A stretch of DNA of 41,831 nt from Cyanobacteriota bacterium (GCA_025356295.1 JANXUJ010000063.1:1-41831), one strand, 5' to 3'; shown: positions 7,751-15,957, counted from the stretch's first letter. Notes: generated from the letters alone by a model not told the origin. Translations and numbers: made by a program.

Positions 7751-8518
7751 TCACAAAGCCATCATGATCTTGATCAATTCTGCTGAGAGGTCTGGTTTTG
7801 AACTATGTTTCTTAAAGAGAACACCCGCCAGCACATATATGTTTTCAGAATAGAAAGCTTTGCCATACTTATGTAGGTCAGTTATTCTCTGTCTTACTTT
7901 AGGCTCAGAACTGTAATATCCAAAAGTCATTGGTGAAGTCATAAAATCTTCTACTTGATAGCCTTGGGCGATCGCATACTCAATTGTGCCGACTGGATCA
8001 GAATATGCGGAAATCATTAACATCGCACTTTGGCAATCCATACCCATGAGTTGCTTAGTTATCGATGCTCCATCAATTCCGCCATGCAAAGCAGGCATAT
8101 ATAGATCATGGTTGATGGCGGGCAGATAAGGAGGGTTGGATATCAAATAATTACCTGCGGATTGCCAATCTCTTTGAAAAAAGCAAGAGTTATGCACAAC
8201 ATACTTGTGGCTGAGCTTATAGCGGTCAATCCAAAACTGAGCCACTTCACAAGATTTAGAGTTTAACTCATAGCCTTGAATTAACCCGTTAAATTGACTC
8301 TTGAGGAGACTATTAATCACTGGACTACCGTCTCCTGCGCCAAACTCCACAATGGAATTGCAATCCTCGCAGGTGTTCAAAACCATTCTTTCTAGACATT
8401 GAGAATAGAATAATGATTCTTCAGGACAGAAAAATATCTCTTGAGGTACATGCTCGGATACATGTTTGGATGTGTAGTTTTTAACTATCGCTTTAGAACG
8501 CAATAAAGCTCTATTCAT
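7751..8518 (-). CDS. SAM-dependent methyltransferase, NPPY type
   Basis: The chosen ATG at 8518 has GGAG six bases upstream, giving 255 residues. Longer readings begin at TTG 8575 or at an ATG inside the ribosome site. Motif I for SAM binding is VEFGAGDGSP and the catalytic motif IV is NPPY (in LISNPPYLPAINHD), as in HemK/PrmC-like N-methyltransferases that modify glutamine or adenine. Between them GYELNSKSCEVAQ supplies the acidic SAM-ribose position. The target is unknown. The DUF3891 gene upstream on the same strand ends 43 bases before this start, so the two are probably cotranscribed. Confidence 0.82.
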   Translation of the reverse strand: MNRALLRSKAIVKNYTSKHVSEHVPQEIFFCPEESLFYSQCLERMVLNTCEDCNSIVEFGAGDGSPVINSLLKSQFNGLIQGYELNSKSCEVAQFWIDRYKLSHKYVVHNSCFFQRDWQSAGNYLISNPPYLPAINHDLYMPALHGGIDGASITKQLMGMDCQSAMLMISAYSDPVGTIEYAIAQGYQVEDFMTSPMTFGYYSSEPKVRQRITDLHKYGKAFYSENIYVLAGVLFKKHSSKPDLSAELIKIMMAL

Positions 8519-8561
8519 AGAATTCTCCATATTTGTTGTTATAGCGGTTTTCAGTAGTGCC

Positions 8562-9299
8562 TTATTTTTTAGCAAATGTCCATTCTAGATTTGTGATCGG
8601 CGCTTGCTTAAGAGCCTTGATCAAAGCTTGATTGTCATCATACTTAAGGTCTGACAAATGGCAGCATTCCACATTTACAGTAAACTCACTATCCTCAAAT
8701 GGCCAAGGTTCCACATTTAAATGTTTATTCTCCAAACAGCGCAGATCGTAACGCTGTTGGCAGATACCACTGGTAATCTCTAAGGCTCTCCCGTCTTCTG
8801 GCACTTGTCTTTGTACCAAAATTAATGACAGGCGATCGCACCATTGCATAAACTGATAGGCGCGTTCTGCTTCTTCTTGAGATATTCCTAGCTCCTTTTG
8901 CCACTGCTGTTGGTCTTTTACTTGGGTTTCTAAAAAATCATGCCAATTATCAGAGACTTCTTTTCTATTTTGATGGAGAAAACAAATGTGCATAGAAATT
9001 AACATAGTTACCCATCGACCGCGATAGCAAAAATTTTCAAGGTGCTTTTTTAGCTTCTCTAGAGATACTTCTGGAGGTGTTTGGGACAGAGTGAAGTCTA
9101 GGGGAGCGCCACTTTTAGTTAAGTGATTGTCAGTCCACTCTTTTTCGAGATCATCATGCTGCGAGATCGCTGCGATAATCTCGTATAGACGAACTGGCGC
9201 ATTAGAGCGTTGCCATTGACCACCTAGTTGAGCCGCTAACAAGGCATGAGCACGCTGATAAATTACTTCCCATCCGTCTTTAGTCAGATTTACGATCAT
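8562..9299 (-). CDS. DUF3891-family protein
   Basis: A 245-residue soluble protein that I recognise as DUF3891-like from its opening (MIVNLTKDGWEVIYQRAHALLAAQLGG region), the AAISQHDD motif at about 43-50 and WCDRLSLIL at about 153-161. Conserved histidines and acidic residues (His18, His48-Asp49-Asp50) could bind a metal, but no activity is established. It lies in a same-strand run between a methyltransferase and a haem-oxygenase-like protein, with 38 bases separating it from the latter. Confidence 0.7.
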   Translation of the reverse strand: MIVNLTKDGWEVIYQRAHALLAAQLGGQWQRSNAPVRLYEIIAAISQHDDLEKEWTDNHLTKSGAPLDFTLSQTPPEVSLEKLKKHLENFCYRGRWVTMLISMHICFLHQNRKEVSDNWHDFLETQVKDQQQWQKELGISQEEAERAYQFMQWCDRLSLILVQRQVPEDGRALEITSGICQQRYDLRCLENKHLNVEPWPFEDSEFTVNVECCHLSDLKYDDNQALIKALKQAPITNLEWTFAKK

Positions 9300-9337
9300 A
9301 GATTTTTCTCTAGATTAATTTTTGATTGGGAAGCCTA

Positions 9338-10438
9338 TTATTTAAAAGTAGAATGTTGAATTAGCGTCATGACTGCCGTTGCCGCCCGATCGCCCATAAA
9401 TTTTTCTTGGTCATAGCCGAGTACTAATTCCCAAGCATGATCGGGATACATATCCGCTAAGGGTAGAGCAACATCTGTTAACATCCATTGCCCATGACGT
9501 TCATCTTCTCGAATATGCAACTCCCAATAGCCCATAGCCGCATCTGAAAGTCTCATTCGTTTCGCTGCCTCCAAGTAGTCGGTATAAATTGATGGTCCTG
9601 CAATCTCAAAATAGGTGAGTCCACCGTTGTAGCGGAGAAAATGTCGTTTGCGCTCAGTTAGCAAGAAGTTGTGATTGATACTTGCTAAAACTTCCCACGG
9701 CACAAGATTAAGATAAGCTTCTGGTTCAGTTTCCAAACCTAATTCCGCCATCATCTGAGCAAAGAAAGTAGAATGCTTTCGTGACAGCCGACCGTTGCCA
9801 TATTCTTCGAGCAATACGCGCATCAGAGTTGCCTGAATTTCGTTACTAGCACCACCCAAAATTCTAGAAAGACGACTAGCTTCGACTAATCCATCTAAAG
9901 AGGCGATCACTAATAATAAGCGATATCCCATTAAGGTCATATCCTCTCGCAGATAACGCTTTGGCGCAGATATCGGCGGATTTAAATCGACCTCAGCCCG
10001 TTCTTGCAAAGCATGTTTGACCTCTGATAGCGGGATTTTTTGAACATCCACTTGGGTCAACTCCCATGCTTGCCAGACTGACTCAATGCGATCGCGGACT
10101 TCTTTTATATAATTGGAGCGCTCATTTGTATATAGCTGTAAAGAGTCATACCAAAACAAATTGAGCCGATTTATTCTATATAGCGATCGCTGCAAAAACC
10201 AGTTTGCTTGTTCTGAATTTAAGCTTTCTGTATAGGCTTCAATTAGAGCTAAAGAGAGAAATTTTTCAAAACCTTTAATTAGATCAGGTTGTTTTTTTAC
10301 CTGTTCGTCTAAATTCTCTAGGGTGAGCAGCCAAGCAAATTGTTGTTCGGCTTTTTCATAACTAGATATTTGCACAATAGGCAATAAATTATTTGTTGTT
10401 GCCTTAATTGATATTTTAGAAATTAGGGCTGATGTCAT
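9338..10438 (-). CDS. Iron-containing redox enzyme, haem-oxygenase-like diiron fold
   Basis: A 366-residue protein resembling the family annotated as iron-containing redox enzyme (haem-oxygenase-like diiron oxidases). The C-terminal region FEIAGPSIYTDYLEAAKRM then ELHIREDERHGQWML contains the Glu/His/Asp pattern expected of metal ligands: E in FEIAG, E and H in WELH, D-E-R-H. An upstream LLEEYGNGRLSRKHSTFFAQM stretch supplies the earlier Glu and His. The N-terminal 130 residues are less typical. Members oxidise fatty acids or amino-acid-derived substrates; the substrate here is not predictable. It is the first gene of a run with DUF3891 and a methyltransferase, so a small biosynthetic or stress unit is possible. 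Confidence 0.72.
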   Translation of the reverse strand: MTSALISKISIKATTNNLLPIVQISSYEKAEQQFAWLLTLENLDEQVKKQPDLIKGFEKFLSLALIEAYTESLNSEQANWFLQRSLYRINRLNLFWYDSLQLYTNERSNYIKEVRDRIESVWQAWELTQVDVQKIPLSEVKHALQERAEVDLNPPISAPKRYLREDMTLMGYRLLLVIASLDGLVEASRLSRILGGASNEIQATLMRVLLEEYGNGRLSRKHSTFFAQMMAELGLETEPEAYLNLVPWEVLASINHNFLLTERKRHFLRYNGGLTYFEIAGPSIYTDYLEAAKRMRLSDAAMGYWELHIREDERHGQWMLTDVALPLADMYPDHAWELVLGYDQEKFMGDRAATAVMTLIQHSTFK

Positions 10439-10673
10439 ATTTCAATTTATTCCTACTTACTTAAAAAAAACCTAGTATCTTGTTAAATTTTTTTGCAATG
10501 CTTTTGTAATGCAAAGACTTCAACAAGATATTAAGTTCTAATAACAAAGGTTTGTACATAGCATAGTTAATAACTTGACATAGTCATGTTTGATTTCATG
10601 ATTAACTTGATTGATTACAAACAAGTTTAAGATCAGTTTAAGAATCCTAATACAACTCAATACCCACTGATAT

Positions 10674-11381
10674 TTAGCCCTTAGTTTTCTTAGAGAGATT
10701 ACTCAAAGGATCAGCAATATACTCAAAGTCAGGTTCTGAATTCCAAGGACCTCTTTCGTCTTTGCCATCACCATTAGTCGATAGATTGTAATACAAATTC
10801 ACGGTTTCATCGGGTGGAATATTCCCAAAGAAAGGATCAGTTAGTTTGCCCAGAGAATCCAACGCCTTCATAAACATCTCAGTGTGAGAAATCTCTCTCG
10901 TCAGTAGATGCTGCAATGTCTTTTTGGTACCTTCATCAGTTGCAAGTTTAATCAGAGCTTCATAGGTTTGACGAGCGCCTGCCTCTGCCGCAATATTAGC
11001 TCTGAGGTCGCGTACTACATCACCACCTTCTTGGATATAGTTAGCAGTCCAAGCACAGCCTTGACTGTCCAGAAAATGAGGGCCCATACCTCTCACTGCA
11101 AAAAGAGTGCTTTTATAAGCATCCGTTTGATCCACATCTTTAGTATGAATCTCAATCAACTTGCCTACCATTTCTAAATGTCCAAATTCTTCAATTGCTA
11201 TGTCTTGCAACATATCTTTGATGCTTGGATCATCTTGATGAAATGATTGCACCCAATACTGTAAAGCGGCGGACAATTCACCAGTTGCACCACCAAATTG
11301 TTCTAGTAACAGTTGAGCAAAACGAGGGTCAGCATTATCAACTTGCACTGTATGGATCGGATCTTTTTTGTGAAAAAACAT
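10674..11381 (-). CDS. Manganese catalase
   Basis: A 235-residue dimanganese catalase that degrades hydrogen peroxide. Ligands follow the family pattern: Glu35 (GATGELSAA), Glu65 and His68 (EEFGHLE), Glu133 (AAEAGAR) and His166 (EISHTEMF). At 235 residues it is shorter than the usual 270-300; the C-terminal tail after FFGNIPPDETVNLYYN is abbreviated. The start at 11381 is the only sensible ATG. It is the first gene of the minus-strand stress block, with about 520 bases of AT-rich spacer upstream, and about 235 bases without a gene lie downstream (10439-10673). Confidence 0.93.
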   Translation of the reverse strand: MFFHKKDPIHTVQVDNADPRFAQLLLEQFGGATGELSAALQYWVQSFHQDDPSIKDMLQDIAIEEFGHLEMVGKLIEIHTKDVDQTDAYKSTLFAVRGMGPHFLDSQGCAWTANYIQEGGDVVRDLRANIAAEAGARQTYEALIKLATDEGTKKTLQHLLTREISHTEMFMKALDSLGKLTDPFFGNIPPDETVNLYYNLSTNGDGKDERGPWNSEPDFEYIADPLSNLSKKTKG

Positions 11382-11905
11382 GATTTGGCACTCAATTCTT
11401 TGTGTGAATGTAAATCTTGCTTAATTCTTACTTAATATTAATGAATAGCCTCTATTAACTCTATTAATAAGCATTAACAAGCACATCATTAATAAAAAAT
11501 TGGAAATAAGAAATTGGATTTACAAAAAATATCATCACACCCTGATGTTAGAAATCATGTATAAGCAAAAGTTGAAACTTGAATGGATTGTATAAGATGG
11601 ACTAAAACAATTTAAATCGTTACAGTAAAAATATAGATAAAATATAGATACTTAGCAATCCTAAATAGTTTATAGAAAAGCACACCCAAGAGGTGACTCT
11701 TTGACAAACCTAGAAAAATATAAATGATTCAGGATTGTTATATAAGCAAATATATGAAAGAAGATATGCGAAAAGATTATCATCAAGTTTTATTTTGTTT
11801 TAGTACAAGTCATTCAATTTATACATTGCTCAAACATGAAATCAAACATCAGGTTGTTATGTTTGATTTTGTCAATAGAATTACATGTAGAATGTTAGGT
11901 GAAAT
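11382..11905. other. AT-rich divergent spacer between Mn catalase and LEA-like gene
   Basis: About 520 bases with no gene I can support. It should hold the divergent promoters of the catalase (minus) and the LEA-like gene (plus). A 61-codon open frame at 11724-11909 runs up to the LEA-like start but resembles nothing known. A good ribosome site (AGGTG) lies just before the ATG at 11906. Confidence 0.5.
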
Positions 11906-12499
11906 ATGATGGCTAAAGTTTTAAATGAGACCACAAGTGACAATTCTTTTAGCATTATGGTTAATGCGATTAGAGTTAAGGTACAAAATGGTATTAAAAA
12001 CTGTTTTCTATCGGTTTTTGGATTTGCATTAGTTTTATTATTGCAAGTGTCTTTTTTTAGTTCTGAGGCGATCGCATCTCCTGTGGCTGGACTGTTCGGC
12101 AATAAAGTTAACGAGATAACTCAAGGTGTCAAGACAGACATGTCGATCGACAAAGCGGCAGGTGTCGCCAAAGAGATCAGTCGAGATATCCGCGATGGCA
12201 AAACAGATAAGGTGATTGATAAGGTTGCCGATACCTCCAAAGACCTTGCCAAACAAGCAGGAAATCGCGCTAAGGAATTAGCTAAGAACGTCAAGGAAGG
12301 CACTAAGGAAAATATGGACAAAGCGAAAGACGTTGCTAAAGATGCTAAAAGCAAAATTGGTGATGGTGTCGATAAAGCTAAAGAAATGGCAAGCGATCGC
12401 ACCGATGAAGTTAAAAATAGAGCCAAAGACTTACCTGAAAAAGCTGGTAACAAAGTCGATGAAGCTATTGATTCTGTCAAAAACTTTTTAGGAAACTAA
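11906..12499 (+). CDS. Exported LEA/apolipoprotein-like repeat protein
   Basis: A 197-residue protein. Residues about 30-52 form a hydrophobic export segment after a basic stretch, with a plausible cleavage at SEAIA-SPVAG (about 52-57). From about residue 80 it consists of lysine/aspartate/alanine-rich amphipathic repeats (DKVADTSKDLAKQAG, AKELAKNVKEGTKEN, DKAKDVAKDAKSKIG) typical of group 3 LEA and apolipoprotein-like proteins. The start is supported by AGGTG six bases upstream; ATG 11909 is an equal alternative. It has its own strong terminator. It is the plus-strand counterpart of the protein at 5804-6310 and probably shares a desiccation or osmotic-stress role. Confidence 0.78.
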   Translation: MMAKVLNETTSDNSFSIMVNAIRVKVQNGIKNCFLSVFGFALVLLLQVSFFSSEAIASPVAGLFGNKVNEITQGVKTDMSIDKAAGVAKEISRDIRDGKTDKVIDKVADTSKDLAKQAGNRAKELAKNVKEGTKENMDKAKDVAKDAKSKIGDGVDKAKEMASDRTDEVKNRAKDLPEKAGNKVDEAIDSVKNFLGN

Positions 12500-12506
12500 A
12501 CGCAGT

Positions 12507-12543
12507 AAAAAAACAGTCCTCGCTTTGCGAGGACTGTTTTTTT
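12507..12543 (+). terminator. Rho-independent terminator
   Basis: Arms 12507-12523 and 12527-12543 are perfectly complementary (17 bp) with a TTT loop, starting eight bases after the LEA-like stop. The 3' arm ends in a run of seven T, continuing TTTGTTTTTG. This is a classic intrinsic terminator with the apex CGC-TTT-GCG. Confidence 0.92.
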
Positions 12544-12545
12544 GT

Positions 12546-12829
12546 TTTTGTAAATAAACTATGCTAGAACAACCTGCTTCAAGGTTTCAGGAGTTTGCTT
12601 GGCGCGTTGCGATATATTGAAGGAGCATCTGTCCGTTAGTTCGCTGTCGTTATGCAAAGATGGTTTAATGTGGTCAATATATGTTAGTGATGCTATCTCT
12701 AGAAGTTGGAGCTGTATTTTCTCACGATCCTGAGTTGGCAGAAAGAGCCATATTTAGATGAGTGGCAGGATGCGATTAGATTTTATCTATTGAGAATTTA
12801 AGTAGTACAGCGAAAAGATTAAAAATCAT
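12546..12829. other. Spacer with decayed coding-like sequence, upstream of rppA
   Basis: No intact gene. One plus-strand frame gives fragments such as RYIEGASVR and, after stops, SWQKEPYLDEWQDAIRFYLL ending at a TAA near 12801. This looks like worn coding sequence, but I cannot name a family. The rppA promoter should lie in the last 50-100 bases. Confidence 0.3.
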
Positions 12830-13519
12830 ATGAGAATTTTGCTAGTTGAAGATGAAGAGGATATTGGTAAGGCTCTACAACGGAGCTTGAAGCAAGAAAA
12901 ATATATTGTCGATTGGGTACAGGATGGTGCAGAAGCATGGAGCTATCTTACAAGTCCTGAAGTAGATTATGTGTTGGCAATTGTCGATTGGATGTTGCCA
13001 AGTTTGTCAGGGTTGGAAATATGTAAGCGCTTGAGATCGCAGGATCATTCATTGCCAGTGTTAATGTTGACAGCGAAAGATCAGCTTGAAGATCGGGTGA
13101 TAGGTTTGGATTCAGGGGCGGATGATTATCTTGTTAAGCCGTTTGGAATGGTGGAACTAATGGCGCGGTTGAGAGCATTGTTACGGAGACCGACTCAAGT
13201 TCAGCCGCAAATCTTGCAGATGGGAAATTTGATGCTTGATTATGGGAAGTCAACAATTGCGATCGCTAATCAAAGTGCGATCGCTGAGAGCCTCATGCTG
13301 ACAACTAAAGAATTCCAATTATTAGAATACTTTATGCAGCATCCAAATCAGATTTTGACGCGTGACCAGATTATGAATCGGCTATGGGAATTTCAATCTG
13401 AACCTGTTAGTAATGTCGTAGCCGCCCAGATTCGTCTATTGAGAAAAAAATTAGCAGAATATAGTTGTGATATCGGGATTGAGACAATTTATGGATTGGG
13501 ATATCGCTTGAATTCATGA
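12830..13519 (+). CDS. rppA: OmpR-type response regulator RppA
   Basis: A 229-residue two-component regulator. The receiver domain has the acidic pocket (VEDEED), phospho-acceptor Asp53 (IVDWMLP), LTAKD and VKPFG. A winged-helix OmpR/PhoB DNA-binding domain follows (about 130-229; LTTKEFQLLEYFMQHPNQIL to YGLGYRLNS). The long match of both halves to the RppA/NrsR group of cyanobacteria, and the partner kinase, give the name. In Synechocystis this pair has been linked to redox control of photosynthesis genes and to nickel sensing; which applies here is unknown. The stop overlaps the rppB start by four bases (ATGA), so they are translationally coupled. Confidence 0.87.
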   Translation: MRILLVEDEEDIGKALQRSLKQEKYIVDWVQDGAEAWSYLTSPEVDYVLAIVDWMLPSLSGLEICKRLRSQDHSLPVLMLTAKDQLEDRVIGLDSGADDYLVKPFGMVELMARLRALLRRPTQVQPQILQMGNLMLDYGKSTIAIANQSAIAESLMLTTKEFQLLEYFMQHPNQILTRDQIMNRLWEFQSEPVSNVVAAQIRLLRKKLAEYSCDIGIETIYGLGYRLNS

Positions 13520-14862
13520 ATCATAATAAAATCTTTTTGGGAGCGCGTTTACATCTTTCAGGTTGGTATGCAGGAGTGATGGGAATCATTTTGACTCTAT
13601 CAGGAGTCGGTATTTATCAGGTGATGGCTCATGCCCATTGGCAAGCGGTTGATCGCGAGTTAGAGTCTGTCGCTGGGACATTGCATGATAGTTTAGAACC
13701 TCTACTACAACAGAGCGATCGCATCGATCCAAGCGTACAACAAATTCTTCCTAATCTTTGTATTATTGGCGAGAAATGCGAGCAAGAATCTTCTGTAAGG
13801 CATATTCTGGGAGCGATTCAACAAGATAGCTTTTATGCATTATTTCTGACTCGTTCGGGAACCTTGATGGCAACAGTCGGAAAACCACCCATTGGAGTTA
13901 TCCCTCGAACTGAACCAAATGCTTGGCAAACTATTAAGGATCGAGAGGGAAATCGCTATCATCAAATCTCACTTTTACTTAAAAATAATAATGGAAAGTC
14001 ATGGGGATATCTGCAAGTAGGGCGATCGCTAGCTGACTATGAACATCATCTCGAACAATCAAAATTGATATTGATTGTGAGCTTACCGATCGCCTTTCTG
14101 ATTGTTAGCATCGCCAGTTGGTGTTTAGCAGGTATCGCGATGAAACCAGTTTATTTCTCTTATCGTCAAATCCAGCGATTTACGGCTGATGCTGCCCATG
14201 AACTGCGGACTCCACTTGCAGCAATTCGAGCTACAGTCGAATCTACTCTTAGTAGTGATGTCATTTCAGAAGTAGAGTCCAGAGATACTTTACAAACAAT
14301 CAATCGCCAAACGGTGCGGCTTTCAGAACTGGTTCAAGATTTACTTCTGCTTTCACGGATGGACTTACAACTAATTAGTTTACAAAAGCAGGCTTGTTGT
14401 TTGAATGAAATTGTTAGTGATTTAGTGGAAGAAGTTTCGGCACTTGCCATCCAGTCAGATATCGATCTAAAACTGAAAGTTGCTAATGTATCTGCAATTT
14501 ATGTCAATGGTAACGAAGATCAAATCTATCGACTGATTCTGAATGTTCTAATCAATGCGATTCACTACACTCCTGAGCATGGCAAAGTTAAAGTATCTCT
14601 TGAGCAAATCGATCACCATGCGATTATGCAAATTCAAGATAATGGAATTGGTATAAGTTCCAGCGACTTACCCAACATTTTTGATCGTTTCTATCGAGTA
14701 AGTAGCGATCGCTCTCGCAAAAAAGGTGGATCAGGTTTAGGGTTGGCGATCGCCATGGCGATCGCTAAATCTCATCATGGTGATATTCAAGCTAAGAGTG
14801 AGCTTAGAGAAGGGAGTACATTCACTATTAAGATTCCTTTAGCATCAGAGGGGAATGCGTAG
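13516..14862 (+). CDS. rppB: Sensor histidine kinase RppB
   Basis: A 448-residue membrane sensor kinase. Transmembrane helices at about 18-38 and 184-206 enclose a periplasmic domain of about 145 residues that contains the cysteine pair Cys82 and Cys88 (LCIIGEKCEQ), a possible redox or metal site. The H-box FTADAAHELRTPL (phospho-accepting His228) is followed by the ATPase motifs: N-box NVLINAIHYT, G1 QDNGIGIS, F-box FDRFYRV and G2 GGSGLGLAIA. It should phosphorylate RppA in response to a periplasmic cue. The opening ARLHLSGWYAGVMGIIL and VDRELESVAGTLHDS are typical of the RppB/NrsS group. Its 3' end overlaps a mini-antitoxin reading frame. Confidence 0.87.
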   Translation: MNHNKIFLGARLHLSGWYAGVMGIILTLSGVGIYQVMAHAHWQAVDRELESVAGTLHDSLEPLLQQSDRIDPSVQQILPNLCIIGEKCEQESSVRHILGAIQQDSFYALFLTRSGTLMATVGKPPIGVIPRTEPNAWQTIKDREGNRYHQISLLLKNNNGKSWGYLQVGRSLADYEHHLEQSKLILIVSLPIAFLIVSIASWCLAGIAMKPVYFSYRQIQRFTADAAHELRTPLAAIRATVESTLSSDVISEVESRDTLQTINRQTVRLSELVQDLLLLSRMDLQLISLQKQACCLNEIVSDLVEEVSALAIQSDIDLKLKVANVSAIYVNGNEDQIYRLILNVLINAIHYTPEHGKVKVSLEQIDHHAIMQIQDNGIGISSSDLPNIFDRFYRVSSDRSRKKGGSGLGLAIAMAIAKSHHGDIQAKSELREGSTFTIKIPLASEGNA

Positions 14863-14944
14863 TCCTAAAAATGCTCAACGATTAATTAAGGCGATCGCTG
14901 AGTTAGAATCGGGCGGCGGTAAAGAACGGGAACTAAGCGAATGA
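14855..14944 (+). pseudogene. C-terminal 29 codons of a YefM antitoxin
   Basis: The frame MRSPKNAQRLIKAIAELESG continuing to KERELSE matches the C-terminal end of YefM-type antitoxins (RSPANARRL...EKDIIE in E. coli, from memory). The N-terminal DNA-binding domain is absent: in-frame stops lie upstream and the sequence is the end of rppB. Even so, it begins with ATG behind GAGGGG, overlaps the toxin start (ATGA), and corresponds to the region of YefM that wraps the toxin. It may still be translated as a minimal neutralising peptide, so whether it is dead is open. Confidence 0.7.
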
Positions 14945-15195
14945 AAATCATCTTTGCAGATGATGCAGGGGAAGATTATCTATACTGGCAATGCACCGAC
15001 CAAAAAATCCTCAAACGCATCAATATTCTAATTAAAGAAATTCAACGTACTCCCTATGAAGGAATTGGAAAACCAGAACCTCTAAAACATGGATTTTCTG
15101 GCTATTGGTCAAGGCGAACCAATGATGAGCATCGCATTGTTTATAAGGTCGAAACAGATTCTTTACTGATCGCTCAACTTCGCTACCATTGCTAA
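14941..15195 (+). CDS. yoeB: YoeB-family ribosome-dependent mRNA interferase
   Basis: An 84-residue protein, exactly the length of E. coli YoeB and colinear with it (DYLYWQ, KPEPLKH, SGYWSRR, EHRIVYKV, LLIAQLRYH). Catalytic Glu46, Arg65 and His83 are present. The last residue, Tyr84 in E. coli YoeB, where it contributes to catalysis, is Cys84 here (TGC rather than TAC). YoeB cleaves mRNA in the ribosomal A site. The partner is cut down to 29 codons (14855-14944), so this toxin is either attenuated by the Tyr84 change, held by the mini-peptide, or neutralised by another YefM in the genome. Confidence 0.93.
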   Translation: MKIIFADDAGEDYLYWQCTDQKILKRINILIKEIQRTPYEGIGKPEPLKHGFSGYWSRRTNDEHRIVYKVETDSLLIAQLRYHC

Positions 15196-15282
15196 ATATG
15201 TAGTGTTATATTTTTCATTTCATCTCTATTTCATTCTGTTCTGTAATAGTTGAGATGTAAGCATTTGAATAAAGAATCAATC

Positions 15283-15765
15283 ATGAAAAAGTTAATGTTT
15301 CTTGGCACAGTATTAGCAGCAACATTTGCATCTGTGTCGGCTACTTTTGCAACTCCTTCTTTGCCCAACTTATCCGCACCGCACATTGACGCAACTGGAG
15401 CAATACCCAATAACAAGAGCGCATCAGCACCCATCTATTTTTTTCAAGTTCATATCCAAGGACATACCCTTTCGAGCGTGACTATTGACTTACCTGAAGG
15501 GGTTAAGGTTGGCGGGACTATTAATGTAGTCGATCAACTTAATCGTTCTATAGAAGCAACCGTTACGCCACAGGGCAACAAAGCTGTAGTCTCTTTTGCT
15601 CAACCAATTGCTACTGGCACAACCCTAAACTTTTATATGCGTGAAATGTCAATTGATGGAAACAAAAAAAGCTTGATCTATCTAATTCCTGTTTCTGCAA
15701 AATTTGCAAATTTAAATGCAGATATCCCACTTGGACTAGTTCGCATTCAAACCTATGGTAAGTAA
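15283..15765 (+). CDS. DUF2808 exported protein
   Basis: The ATG at 15283 (MKKLMFLGTVL) is preferred over an in-frame TTG at 15250, since it begins a clean signal peptide with cleavage near SATFA. The mature part of about 135 residues (VHIQGHTLSSVTIDLPEGV, ATVTPQGNKAVVSF, NFYMREMSIDG, YLIPVSAKF) has the beta-rich pattern of DUF2808, a family common in cyanobacteria. Function is unknown; these proteins are periplasmic or cell-surface. A large hairpin follows. Confidence 0.8.
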   Translation: MKKLMFLGTVLAATFASVSATFATPSLPNLSAPHIDATGAIPNNKSASAPIYFFQVHIQGHTLSSVTIDLPEGVKVGGTINVVDQLNRSIEATVTPQGNKAVVSFAQPIATGTTLNFYMREMSIDGNKKSLIYLIPVSAKFANLNADIPLGLVRIQTYGK

Positions 15766-15789
15766 CGGATTATCTCATATCAGATTGTG

Positions 15790-15828
15790 AGGTAAAGAGA
15801 CAAAAGTAAAGCTTTTGTCTCTTTACCT
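15790..15828 (+). terminator. Hairpin after DUF2808 gene
   Basis: Arms 15790-15806 and 15812-15828 pair perfectly (17 bp, loop TAAAG). It begins 25 bases after the DUF2808 stop. No U-tract follows on the plus strand, so it may terminate weakly or protect the 3' end. It borders a transposase remnant. Confidence 0.6.
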
Positions 15829-15831
15829 GTG

Positions 15832-15957
15832 ACTAAAGTTCTGTGGAAATTTTTGACAAGGTTTTTGCATCTTTCAACCCAAGCATTATTCCTTTTCACA
15901 ATCCAACGCATAGAAATAACCACAAAATCAGATATTCCTTGAACTTGCTTCTTCTGT
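15832..15957 (-). pseudogene. Remnant of an IS4/IS5-type transposase C-terminus
   Basis: Minus-strand translation gives VVISMRWIVKRNNAWVERCK followed by NLVKNFHRTL. This is the C-terminal signature of IS5-like DDE transposases, RWVVERxxxWxxRxxxLxxxxER, with the catalytic Glu (VER) changed to Lys in the first position (IVKR). Only about 40 codons remain, with neither terminal repeats nor the rest of the gene. It is a fossil of an insertion sequence in the gap between the DUF2808 gene and leuC. Confidence 0.65.

Noticed and set aside
11724..11909. 61-codon open frame before the LEA-like gene
   Set aside because: No family resemblance, poor start context and low-complexity AT-rich surroundings; it overlaps the start of a better gene.
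12121..12480. 119-codon minus frame opposite the LEA-like gene
   Set aside because: Serine/leucine/alanine-rich mirror of the lysine/aspartate repeats; a composition artefact.
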